Shown: positions 34,338 through 42,091 of the stretch, in pieces | Layout: each line of letters opens with the position of its first letter | Numbering within the stretch: the stretch's first letter is position 1 | Source of the DNA: JAKAGZ01 sp964412105 | GTDB lineage: Bacteria; Bacteroidota; Ignavibacteria; Ignavibacteriales; Ignavibacteriaceae | NCBI GenBank assembly: GCA_964412105.1 | Contig: CAYPNM010000005.1 | Location: 1-64,000, forward strand | DNA length: 64,000 bases | Direction of reading: 5' to 3' | Made by a program: the position numbers and the translations under genes | Notes under the pieces: model-generated | The model's database searches: none | Seen by the model: only the letters and a program-made list of their open reading frames with translations | What the model was told of the DNA's origin: nothing

Positions 34338-34816
34338 TATTTAAGTGTAAATATATATGATATAGCAACTGATGGATGCATATACGGACTGGTGACCGTA
34401 ACTGTTGCTTTCTTGAAAAAGGTCTGTGTAGAGCTTACATCGTCCTGATTATTACTCTGAACATATTGAACCACACAGCTTACAACATAGCCCTCTGCAT
34501 TGGGAGCATCAATTGACCTTGAATATCCATTATAATCATCAATGTCATTAAAATTTGGATAAGCCTCGCCGGACTCTGGTCCTAAAACTGCTGTTAAGCC
34601 CGCAGGATTATTTATGGGGAATTTGACTGTGTTCTGGTCAAAGCTTTTTGCTTTCATCTCTTCAATAAGATCATCTCCCAGAGAAAATGCTGTCAAATAT
34701 ATTTTGTTTTGCAAATCTGCGGTTGAGGTATCCAGGATTGCATTATTGAATCTTAAAGAAGTGAGAGAGAACAACAAAAGGGCGCCTATTGTCAATAGTG
34801 ATTGTATGTTTTGCAT
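34337..34816 (-). CDS. Pilin-like membrane-anchored protein (first of three)
   Basis: 159-aa protein with an N-terminal hydrophobic segment (LLTIGALLLFSLTSLRFNNA) and the helix TADLQNKIYLTAFSLGDDLIEEMKAKSFDQ, similar to PilV/GspI minor pilins. It lacks a prepilin peptidase site, so it may be an uncleaved membrane protein. The second half (LGPESGEAYPNFNDIDDYNGYS and VVQYVQSNNQDD) is acidic and beta-rich. First gene of the operon; its ATG at 34816 is 164 bases downstream of the NtrC-type regulator. Confidence 0.55.
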   Translation of the reverse strand: MQNIQSLLTIGALLLFSLTSLRFNNAILDTSTADLQNKIYLTAFSLGDDLIEEMKAKSFDQNTVKFPINNPAGLTAVLGPESGEAYPNFNDIDDYNGYSRSIDAPNAEGYVVSCVVQYVQSNNQDDVSSTQTFFKKATVTVTSPYMHPSVAISYIFTLK

Positions 34817-34868
34817 AGTGAATTATTTTATAATGTTTAATGACTTTAATAATTAGTCCGTTTTAATG

Positions 34869-34884
34869 TTCAACAATTATGCCT
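34869..34884 (-). promoter_or_regulatory. Possible sigma-54-type promoter of the pilin-like operon
   Basis: On the minus strand the sequence reads AGGCATAATTGTTGAA, resembling the -24/-12 consensus (GG then 10 bases then GC) except that the -12 element is GA instead of GC. It lies about 53 bases before the operon's first start codon, next to the gene for an NtrC-type activator. The mismatch at -12 makes this doubtful. Confidence 0.2.
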
Positions 34885-34968
34885 GTCTATTTCCTTTTAA
34901 AAGGACTCTTTTTCGAATAATAATTCAACTATTTTATTATGAAGCATGTAAAAATAACTGCGGCACAG

Positions 34969-34988
34969 CAATTTTGACGTCAAAATTG
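34969..34988. repeat. Perfect 20-bp palindrome at the end of the NtrC-type gene
   Basis: CAATTTTGACGTCAAAATTG is a perfect palindrome with no central spacer. It overlaps the stop codon of the minus-strand regulator gene (TGA at 34980-34982) and stands 153 bases ahead of the pilin-like operon. With no loop it would fold poorly as a terminator, so a dimeric DNA-binding site, for example for the Fis-type HTH of the regulator, is more likely. Confidence 0.6.
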
Positions 34989-36371
34989 TCGGAGTTTAAT
35001 TTTATTATTTCTTATTTCCTGTAGTCTTCTTTGGAGGGTTCTTTCACTTACTCCCAGAATAGCCGCGGCTTTTTGAATGTTCTGATTGGTATGGTTCATA
35101 ATTCTGATTATATGTAGTTTGACAGCATCATCAATAGTAACCAGATCGTCCTCCGCCATTGATTTCATAGATACTCTATCATCTGAAAGATCAGGCAGGT
35201 TGAAACGCTCTATAAATGTTTTATCTTTTGTTTGGGCGACTGTATTCAAAATTATATTCTCTAATTCTCTTACATTTCCTGGGAAAGAATATTGTTCTAA
35301 TTGAGTAAATGCCTCATCAATTATTCCCAGAATGTTTTTTTTGTAGATTAAATTACCTGCTGTAAGGAAATAGTTTGCAAGTAATTTGATATCCCCCTCT
35401 CTTTTTCTCAAAGGAGGAAGATTAATGAATCCACGCGTTAACCGGTAATATAGGTCAGATCGGAATTCATTCTTTTTAATTGCATTCATCATATTCTTAT
35501 TTGTTGCCGCAATAATTCTGGTATTGAGTTTAATCGGTCTGGAACTGCCGATTCTGAAGATTTCGTTATATTGAATTGTTCGCAATAATTTACCTTGTAA
35601 TTCCTTTGGTAACTCCCCGATCTCATCAAGAAAAATTGTTCCTCCATTTGCAGATTCAAAATAGCCTGCTTTATCATTTGCTGCGCCGGTGAAAGATCCT
35701 TTCTCATGACCAAATAATTCACTTTCAAATAGAGTTGGTGAGATCGATGCAAGATTAACCACAAGAAATGGTCCTGATTTTCGGGGTGAAAGATTATGTA
35801 TATTTTTAGCTATTAAATCTTTTCCCGTTCCTGTTTCTCCTGTTATAAGAATTGTTTCATTAGTAGGTGCAAAAATTTCCACCAGCTCAAAAACCTTATA
35901 CATTAAACTTGATTTTGTGACTAAGCCGGCAAAATCTTTTTGCCATTTAATCTTTGGTAACGCGCTGGTTTCTCTAAGTGCATCCCGTTCAAGCGAGAGT
36001 AATCTCCTTTCGAGAGCACGTTTTATTGTAATTATTAATCTGTCTATGTCTGGGGGTTTTGTTATAAATTCATATGCACCCTGTTCGATTGCTTTAAGTG
36101 CTGTTTTGACATCACTAATGGCCGTTACCATTATTACTGGAATATGAGGATACTCCAGGGTGATTCTTTCCAATAGTTCAAGTCCGTTCATCTGAGGCAT
36201 ATAAACGTCGCACAGTACCAGATCAACATTTTTCGAATGCAATATATCAATAGCTTCAAGCGGATCAGTTTCAGTAATTACATCCGTAAAGCCTTCTTCA
36301 ACAAGCAGGCCTTTAAGAAGCTCAAGGTAACTTTTCTCGTCATCCAGTATTAATATTGAATTTGTGCTCAT
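34980..36371 (-). CDS. Sigma-54-dependent response regulator, NtrC family
   Basis: 463-aa three-domain regulator: receiver domain (1-120, acceptor Asp55 in LVLCDVYMPQMNG, conserved Lys in KPPDI), AAA+ domain (about 150-390) with Walker A GETGTGKDLIAKNI, the sigma-54 contact loop GSFTGA (FGHEKGSFTGA, a variant of GAFTGA), and LDEIGELP Walker B; the C-terminal Fis-type HTH is ILGVSERTLQRRLQEIR. No histidine kinase is adjacent. The pilin-like operon lies downstream in the same direction, separated by 163 bases, and is the obvious candidate target. Confidence 0.95.
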   Translation of the reverse strand: MSTNSILILDDEKSYLELLKGLLVEEGFTDVITETDPLEAIDILHSKNVDLVLCDVYMPQMNGLELLERITLEYPHIPVIMVTAISDVKTALKAIEQGAYEFITKPPDIDRLIITIKRALERRLLSLERDALRETSALPKIKWQKDFAGLVTKSSLMYKVFELVEIFAPTNETILITGETGTGKDLIAKNIHNLSPRKSGPFLVVNLASISPTLFESELFGHEKGSFTGAANDKAGYFESANGGTIFLDEIGELPKELQGKLLRTIQYNEIFRIGSSRPIKLNTRIIAATNKNMMNAIKKNEFRSDLYYRLTRGFINLPPLRKREGDIKLLANYFLTAGNLIYKKNILGIIDEAFTQLEQYSFPGNVRELENIILNTVAQTKDKTFIERFNLPDLSDDRVSMKSMAEDDLVTIDDAVKLHIIRIMNHTNQNIQKAAAILGVSERTLQRRLQEIRNNKIKLRQF

Positions 36372-36509
36372 GCTTAATATATAACCAAATAATTCTTCAG
36401 GCTAAACATAAGTATCCTTTGTTTAAATTTCTTCATATCAACATTTTACTTTTTCAATATGGCGAATATATTGACCTAAAAATTTAAACAAAATCTTCTC
36501 AATTTTTTG

Positions 36510-36517
36510 TATCTTTG
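36510..36517 (+). promoter_or_regulatory. Candidate -7 element (TATCTTTG) upstream of aconitase
   Basis: TATCTTTG matches the Bacteroidota -7 box consensus TAnnTTTG and ends 41 bases before the aconitase start. No TTG/TTTG -33 box is seen at the expected distance, so support is partial. Similar TATCTTT sequences occur ahead of the GroES-like gene (32360) and the BatA-type gene (39911). Confidence 0.25.
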
Positions 36518-36558
36518 AACAATAATATAAAGTATAAAATATTAAACAGGGAATGATT

Positions 36559-38820
36559 ATGGCAGCAAATATAGATATGATCAAAAAAGTTTATTCAGAA
36601 TTTGGAACTAAACTAGGCAAAGTTAGAAAAGTTCTTAACAGACCTTTAACATATGCAGAAAAGATTCTTTACACACATCTATGGGAGGATGCAACAAAGG
36701 AATTAAAAAGAGGGAAGGATTATTCCGAACTATCACCCGACAGAGTTGCGATGCAGGATGCAACTGCACAAATGGCTCTTTTGCAATTTATGTCTGCGGG
36801 AAGAAAATCTGCAGCAGTTCCTTCAACAGTTCACTGTGATCACCTTATCCAGGCTCAGGTTGGTGCCAAAGATGACCTGCTAAGAGCAACAGATGAAAAT
36901 AAAGAAGTTTACCAATTTCTGGAAAGTATTTCGCGCAAATATGGAATTGGTTTCTGGAAACCAGGCGCCGGAATTATTCACCAGGTGGTTTTGGAGAATT
37001 ATGCTTTCCCTGGCGGAATGATGATCGGAACTGATTCCCACACTCCAAATGCTGGCGGGCTTGGAATGATAGCTATCGGTGTAGGCGGTGCAGATGCTGT
37101 GGATGTAATGGCTGGAATGCCTTGGGAGCTAAAATGGCCGAAAATTATCGGTGTTAAATTAACAGGCAAAATGAACGGGTGGACTTCAGCAAAGGATGTG
37201 ATACTTAAATTGGCGGGATTGCTTACTGTAAAAGGAGGAACAGGAGCAATTGTGGAATATTTTGGTGAGGGAGCTACTTCAATTTCCTGCACAGGCAAGG
37301 GAACTATCTGCAACATGGGTGCTGAAATCGGTGCTACAACTTCGGTCTTTCCTTTTGATGAGAGGATGTCATCCTATTTAAGAATTACTGATCGTGCCGA
37401 TGTGGCTTCCCTTGCAGAAAGTAATGCAGACAATTTGAAAGCTGATAATGAAGTAATAAAAAATCCTGAAAAATATTATGATCAGGTAATTGAGATTAAC
37501 TTATCTGAGCTTGAGCCGCATTTGAACGGTCCATTTACTCCTGACAAGGCCTGGCCGATTTCAAAAATGAAACAGGCTGTGAAAGAGAATGATTTTCCTG
37601 ATAAAGTTAGTGTTGCTTTGATAGGAAGCTGTACAAATTCCAGTTACGAGGATATTGACCGTGCAGCAAGCATAGCCAGGCAGGCTTTAAAGAAAGGATT
37701 GAAAACAAAATCGCAGTATACTATTACTCCCGGCTCAGAACAGGTTAGAGCAACAATTGAAAGAGATGGTTTACTCGAAACACTGAACAAAGTCGGTGGG
37801 CTTACCCTAGCAAATGCCTGCGGGCCGTGTATAGGAATGTGGAAAAGAATGGATATAAAAACAGGAGAAAAGAATACAATCGTTACTTCCTTTAACAGAA
37901 ACTTTGCAAAAAGAAATGACGGAAATCCTGAAACACTTGCATTTGTTGCAAGCCCGGAGATAACGACAGCCCTGGCAATAGCAGGAAGCCTTTCTTTCAA
38001 TCCTATCACAGATGAACTGGTAAATGAAAAAGGTGAAAAGGTTAAACTGGATCCTCCGAGCGGAGAGGAACTTCCACCGAAGGGATTTGATAAAGGTGAA
38101 GAAGGCTTCGTTGCTCCCGCAAAAGACGGATCGAATGTCGAAGTAATCGTGAAACCTGACAGTGAGAGATTACAATTACTCAAACCTTTTGCTCCATGGG
38201 ACGGAAAGGATTTTGTTGACTTCCCCTTGCTGCTTAAAGCAAAAGGTAAATGTACAACAGATCACATTTCAATGGCTGGCCCCTGGTTAAGATACAGAGG
38301 ACATCTTGATAATATTTCGAATAATATGTTTATCGGAGCCATTAATGCGTTCAGTGGTGATGCAGGGAAGGTTAAAAATACTTTTACCGGTGAGACGAAA
38401 TCAGTCCCTGAAGTTGCGCGGGATTATAAAGCAAAAGGTGTTAACTGGATTGTTGTCGGGGATGAAAACTACGGCGAAGGTTCAAGCCGTGAACACGCAG
38501 CAATGGAACCAAGGTTTCTCGGCGGCAGAGCAATTATAGTAAAAAGCTTTGCAAGAATTCACGAGACAAACCTTAAGAAGCAGGGAATGCTTCCGCTTAC
38601 TTTTGCAAATCTGTTTGACTATGATAAAATAAAAGAAGATGACAAGCTTAGCGTTATTGGAATTACTGAATTAGCGCCGGAAAAACAGTTAAAGCTGGTT
38701 ATCAAACATAAAGATGGTTCAAAAGATGAAGCTATGTTGAATCATACGATGAACAAAGCACAGATCGAATGGTTTAAAGCAGGCAGTGCGCTGAACCTGA
38801 TTGCGAAGATGAATAAATAA
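36559..38820 (+). CDS. acnA: Aconitate hydratase
   Basis: 753-aa aconitase of the TCA cycle, interconverting citrate and isocitrate. Cluster cysteines are in [10 protein letters not shown] and [11 protein letters not shown]; substrate-side motifs [28 protein letters not shown] and [10 protein letters not shown] are present, with the swivel domain complete. The mitochondrial-type length (about 750 aa) and [10 protein letters not shown] wording place it near the eukaryotic mitochondrial/Bacteroidota group rather than E. coli AcnB. The start at 36559 is preferred because CAGGGA ends 6 bases upstream; another ATG 6 bases earlier leaves no spacer. Monocistronic with its own terminator. Confidence 0.95.
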   Translation: MAANIDMIKKVYSEFGTKLGKVRKVLNRPLTYAEKILYTHLWEDATKELKRGKDYSELSPDRVAMQDATAQMALLQFMSAGRKSAAVPSTVHCDHLIQAQVGAKDDLLRATDENKEVYQFLESISRKYGIGFWKPGAGIIHQVVLENYAFPGGMMIGTDSHTPNAGGLGMIAIGVGGADAVDVMAGMPWELKWPKIIGVKLTGKMNGWTSAKDVILKLAGLLTVKGGTGAIVEYFGEGATSISCTGKGTICNMGAEIGATTSVFPFDERMSSYLRITDRADVASLAESNADNLKADNEVIKNPEKYYDQVIEINLSELEPHLNGPFTPDKAWPISKMKQAVKENDFPDKVSVALIGSCTNSSYEDIDRAASIARQALKKGLKTKSQYTITPGSEQVRATIERDGLLETLNKVGGLTLANACGPCIGMWKRMDIKTGEKNTIVTSFNRNFAKRNDGNPETLAFVASPEITTALAIAGSLSFNPITDELVNEKGEKVKLDPPSGEELPPKGFDKGEEGFVAPAKDGSNVEVIVKPDSERLQLLKPFAPWDGKDFVDFPLLLKAKGKCTTDHISMAGPWLRYRGHLDNISNNMFIGAINAFSGDAGKVKNTFTGETKSVPEVARDYKAKGVNWIVVGDENYGEGSSREHAAMEPRFLGGRAIIVKSFARIHETNLKKQGMLPLTFANLFDYDKIKEDDKLSVIGITELAPEKQLKLVIKHKDGSKDEAMLNHTMNKAQIEWFKAGSALNLIAKMNK

Positions 38821-38834
38821 TAAATTATTATATG

Positions 38835-38860
38835 TAGAGACGGGGCATGCCCCCTCTCTA
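38835..38860. repeat. 26-bp near-perfect palindrome after aconitase (REP-like)
   Basis: TAGAGAC GGGG CATG CCCC C TCTCTA: six-base arms TAGAGA/TCTCTA flank the palindrome GGGGCATGCCCC, with only a C/C mismatch between them. The element resembles dispersed 'TAGAGACG...CGTCTCTA'-type palindromes known from many AT-rich bacterial genomes. It lies between the acnA stop and its terminator. Confidence 0.6.
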
Positions 38861-38869
38861 TTAAATTTT

Positions 38870-38902
38870 ACCCGATTCTGATATCTCGGAATCGGGTTTT
38901 TT
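38870..38902 (+). terminator. Rho-independent terminator of acnA
   Basis: Stem CCCGATTC (38871-38878) and GAATCGGG (38889-38896), extended by one A-T pair, with a 10-base loop and followed by TTTTTT. It ends 50-80 bases past the acnA stop codon. Confidence 0.9.
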
Positions 38903-38935
38903 ATTTTAAAAACCCTGAAAATTAGTTATATATTG

Positions 38936-38954
38936 ATAAATATTAAATATTTAT
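38936..38954. promoter_or_regulatory. Possible operator: 9-bp inverted repeat upstream of the DUF2975 promoter
   Basis: ATAAATATT (38936-38944), one base, AATATTTAT (38946-38954). It sits 20 bases upstream of the -35 box of the DUF2975/XRE operon. An XRE-type autoregulator is encoded downstream. It is AT-rich, so chance is not excluded. Confidence 0.3.
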
Positions 38955-38974
38955 TGATTATCAGTAAAATATAC

Positions 38975-39003
38975 TTGACAAACGATAAATAGCGTATTAT
39001 ATT
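38975..39003 (+). promoter_or_regulatory. Consensus-like promoter of the DUF2975/XRE operon
   Basis: TTGACA at 38975-38980, a 17-base spacer, TATATT at 38998-39003. The match and spacing are those of a sigma-70-type promoter, and the transcript would begin about 20 bases before the ATG at 39030. Confidence 0.55.
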
Positions 39004-39029
39004 GCATAAGACAATTGAGCGGGGTATTT

Positions 39030-39620
39030 ATGAAATTATTAAAAGACAACTTCTTAGTGAAAACAGCCTACAGCTATGTAAACCTTTTTTATTTGTTCTT
39101 TCCTTTAATGATTTTCTTTTTTCTACTGCCTATTTTATTCAATTTGCCTTTTGGTAACCAGAGTAGTCATACGGTATTATTGAATGTTGATTTGTTTAAT
39201 CTATTTGGCAAAGAAAAATTCATAACGGATATCAACATTGGCAATGTAATATTATGGGTCATAATTCTAATTGCAAATGCTTCTATAGTTTTGGGGATAT
39301 TTCGGGGATTAGGAAAACTTAATAAATTTATGAAAAATGTGGTGGAAGAAAAGCCTTTTGTTAAAGAAAACGGCGAACATCTAAAATCGATCGGCATTAT
39401 TATTATGATTCTTTCTACCATCATTTTTTTGAGCCTTATGTCTTCCGGCTTTCTTAACCCATTTCCAGTCCACGGAGTAGTAAAGATTTTGTATTTCTTG
39501 ATGCTTATTATTAGCTCTCTATTCAATCCCTACCTGGTTGTTGGGTTAGTTGTTTTTGTTATTGGGGAAATAATAGTTCGTGCTTCAGAATTGAAAGAAG
39601 AACAGGATTTAACGGTATGA
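39030..39620 (+). CDS. DUF2975 membrane protein
   Basis: 196-aa protein with four hydrophobic segments (about 15-35, 72-95, 120-145, 160-185), matching DUF2975. The ATG at 39030 has GGGG 5-6 bases upstream; an earlier TTG at 39015 is less likely. Function is unknown, but DUF2975 genes are typically followed by a small XRE regulator, as here (7 bases later), forming a paired module that may sense membrane or environmental conditions. Confidence 0.85.
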   Translation: MKLLKDNFLVKTAYSYVNLFYLFFPLMIFFFLLPILFNLPFGNQSSHTVLLNVDLFNLFGKEKFITDINIGNVILWVIILIANASIVLGIFRGLGKLNKFMKNVVEEKPFVKENGEHLKSIGIIIMILSTIIFLSLMSSGFLNPFPVHGVVKILYFLMLIISSLFNPYLVVGLVVFVIGEIIVRASELKEEQDLTV

Positions 39621-39627
39621 GGCAAAT

Positions 39628-39834
39628 ATGTCGATAAGAGTAAATCTTGATGTTATGATGGCAAAAAGAAAAATATCTTTAACTGAACTTGCCGAGAAAG
39701 TGGGGATCACACAGGCAAATCTTTCAATACTTAAAACAGAAAAAGCTAAAGCAATCAGGTTTTCTACACTAAACAAAATTTGTGAAATCCTGGAGTGCCA
39801 GCCGGGGGATATTCTGGAATATATTAAAAATTAA
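39628..39834 (+). CDS. Small XRE-family transcriptional regulator (YozG-like)
   Basis: 68-aa helix-turn-helix protein: ISLTELAEKVGITQANLSIL is the HTH, followed by FSTLNKICEILECQPGDILEY, the typical ending of YozG-like XRE regulators. It begins 7 bases after the DUF2975 stop, a fixed pairing found in many bacteria, so it probably regulates the pair. The start is ATG at 39628. Confidence 0.93.
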   Translation: MSIRVNLDVMMAKRKISLTELAEKVGITQANLSILKTEKAKAIRFSTLNKICEILECQPGDILEYIKN

Positions 39835-39849
39835 ACCTTTGAGGTTTTG

Positions 39850-39867
39850 AAACCTCGGAGGTTTTTT
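39850..39867 (+). terminator. Terminator of the DUF2975/XRE operon
   Basis: Hairpin AAACCT / AGGTTT with a CGG loop followed by TTT, 16 bases after the XRE stop; an alternative fold pairs GAGGTTT (39841-39847) with AAACCTC. Either version is followed by a T-run. Confidence 0.7.
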
Positions 39868-39962
39868 CTTTAAGAAAGCATTAAAAAAGGCATTGGTATT
39901 CCGTTCTTCATATCTTTATTTTTCCCCATTAAATAAATTAATTACCAAACAATCAAGACTTA

Positions 39963-42071
39963 ATGCTTTTTCTAAATCCAGCGGTATTATTCGGGCTTCT
40001 GGCTGCCTCAATTCCGGTCTTAATTCATCTGCTTAATCTCAGGAAATTAAAACGGATTGAATTCAGCACTCTTGCATTCCTGAAAGAGTTACAGAAAAAC
40101 AAGATCAGAAAGATAAAGCTGAAGCAGTGGCTGCTGCTTGCACTGAGAGTTTTGATAATTCTCTTTTTAGTGATGGCATTTGCCCGACCCACAATTAAAG
40201 GGATAGCAATTGGTGGTACTACTTCTGCGGCTAAAACGACTGCAGTTTTTATACTTGATGATACTTTCAGTATGTCGGTTGTTGATGCGAACGGCTCCTA
40301 CCTGAATCAGGCAAAATCTATGATTCTGAATCTGCTTAAAGAACTGCAGGAAGGAGACGATGCTGCGCTGGTGCTGGTATCAGATAAAAGCAACCGGGAA
40401 ATTAAAACAACTGGTAACCTGGCGGCATTTGAGAACGAGGTAAACTCTGTTCAAATTTCTTATGCATCGGGATTATTACATAACGCTATTGTAAAAGCGG
40501 CAAAAATCTTGGGCGAATCTAAGAATTTTAATAAAGAGATTTATATACTCTCTGACTTCCAGTCTGGCAGGTTGTATAACGAGGGGACACTTTCAGATCT
40601 AAGTGAGTTACTCAACGAAAATGTGCGATTATACACATTTAATTATTCGGGGAAAGAAGTCTTTAACCTTGGAATTGATCGGCTGAAAATTGATAACCAG
40701 ATATTCGAAAAGGATAAACCTGTAAATTTTAGTGTCACCGTAACCAATTATTCTAATCGACCAGTAGATAATACTGTCGTTTCTCTATATTTGAACGGTG
40801 TAAGAAGCACTCAGGCAAGTGTAACAATTGGAGCAGGGGAATCCAGAGTAATATCTATGCAGGATGTTCCAAAGCAGTTCGGTTATATTGACGTTATTGC
40901 TGAAATTGAAGACGACGATATTTTGCAGGATAATAAGCGCTTTACAAATTTCTTTATTCCGGATAAAATTCCTGTAATAATTTTCACTGACAATCCTTCA
41001 GATGCAAAATTTATTGATCTTGCACTGACTGCTGGTGATAATCAAAGCTCTATTAAAATAACAAATAAAAGCATTAACCAGCTATCTTCAATTGATCTAA
41101 ATCAATATGATGCAGTGATGATAATTGGCTCCAAAAATATTACAGGCCTTGATAGGTTAAATTCTTATATAAAAGGCGGAGGCAGTTTGTTTCTGATGCC
41201 AGGCTCTGCTTCTTCACTTCAGGGATTTCAGGCCTTGACAAATAAATTAAACCTGCCAGTCGCTACTGGTACTTTTGGTAAGATAAATTCTGCGGATAAT
41301 ACTGATTCTTTTGACAAAATTGAATTCAATCATCCCATCTTTAAGGATATTTTTGCAAATCGAAATAAAGAGAAGATTGAATCTCCTGATATTTACCACA
41401 GTTTCAAAATAACTACAGAGGGAAAGGGTATCAATATTATTACTTTAATGGACGGCTCATCTTTTTTAAGCGAATATAAAATTGGTAGTGGAAAAGTCTT
41501 GCTAATGAATATCGCTCCTGTTTTAAGCTGGTCCAATCTTCCATTAAAAGGGATATTCGTTCCTTTAATGAACAAAGCCGTTTATTATCTTGCAGCAAAA
41601 GATAATGGTAACCAGGAATACCTGGCTGGCAATAAAATTGAAATAAATTTATCCAATAATCTTGCTCCGCAAATTAAAATTGAGCGGCCGGATAATTCAG
41701 ATGATTTTTTGAATCTTGATAAGAATTTGCAGAATAATTATATAAGCTATGATAAAACAAAAATAGTGGGTAATTATAAAGTATTTTCAGGATCGCAAAT
41801 AATTGATGAAATTGCTGTGAACACAGATCCAAGAGAATCAGTTACCAATTATCTGAGTGAAGGTGATTTTGATGATTATCTTAAAAAAATCGATTTTAGG
41901 GGTAAGCATATCGTAGTTGCAAAAAATCAGGATCCAGCCAAGGTTATATTACAATCAAGGTTTGGATCTGAGCTATGGAAATATTTTATTTTAATTGCCC
42001 TGCTTCTTGCGATTATCGAGATGGCTATTGCTAGAAATACCAGGAAAGAAATGGTAAATGTTAATCAGTAA
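39963..42071 (+). CDS. BatA-domain / von Willebrand factor A membrane protein
   Basis: 702-aa protein with the BatA N-terminal domain (FLNPAVLFGLLAASIPVLIH, LNLRKLKRIEFSTLAFLKEL), a second membrane segment (LLLALRVLIILFLVMAFARP), a vWA domain (about 95-230) whose MIDAS reads DDTFSMS, beta-sandwich regions (about 240-650), and a C-terminal membrane segment (FILIALLLAIIEMAIA). In Bacteroidota such proteins lie in MoxR/DUF58/BatA clusters linked to oxygen tolerance and envelope maintenance, but those genes are absent here. The DUF4159/DUF4175-like pair, commonly in the same set, lies 6 kb downstream. Confidence 0.85.
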   Translation: MLFLNPAVLFGLLAASIPVLIHLLNLRKLKRIEFSTLAFLKELQKNKIRKIKLKQWLLLALRVLIILFLVMAFARPTIKGIAIGGTTSAAKTTAVFILDDTFSMSVVDANGSYLNQAKSMILNLLKELQEGDDAALVLVSDKSNREIKTTGNLAAFENEVNSVQISYASGLLHNAIVKAAKILGESKNFNKEIYILSDFQSGRLYNEGTLSDLSELLNENVRLYTFNYSGKEVFNLGIDRLKIDNQIFEKDKPVNFSVTVTNYSNRPVDNTVVSLYLNGVRSTQASVTIGAGESRVISMQDVPKQFGYIDVIAEIEDDDILQDNKRFTNFFIPDKIPVIIFTDNPSDAKFIDLALTAGDNQSSIKITNKSINQLSSIDLNQYDAVMIIGSKNITGLDRLNSYIKGGGSLFLMPGSASSLQGFQALTNKLNLPVATGTFGKINSADNTDSFDKIEFNHPIFKDIFANRNKEKIESPDIYHSFKITTEGKGINIITLMDGSSFLSEYKIGSGKVLLMNIAPVLSWSNLPLKGIFVPLMNKAVYYLAAKDNGNQEYLAGNKIEINLSNNLAPQIKIERPDNSDDFLNLDKNLQNNYISYDKTKIVGNYKVFSGSQIIDEIAVNTDPRESVTNYLSEGDFDDYLKKIDFRGKHIVVAKNQDPAKVILQSRFGSELWKYFILIALLLAIIEMAIARNTRKEMVNVNQ

Positions 42072-42091
42072 AAGGAGATAGATCGAAAAAT

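Noticed and set aside
34892..34905. 14-bp palindrome TCCTTTTAAAAGGA as a terminator of the NtrC-type gene
   Set aside because: It has no loop and no T-run in the right place; kept out as a feature because A/T palindromes of this length are common in AT-rich DNA.
37644..38183. A 179-codon open frame antisense to aconitase
   Set aside because: It lies wholly inside the aconitase gene, whose catalytic motifs are intact, and its translation is low-complexity Ser/Pro-rich, as expected for an antisense shadow.
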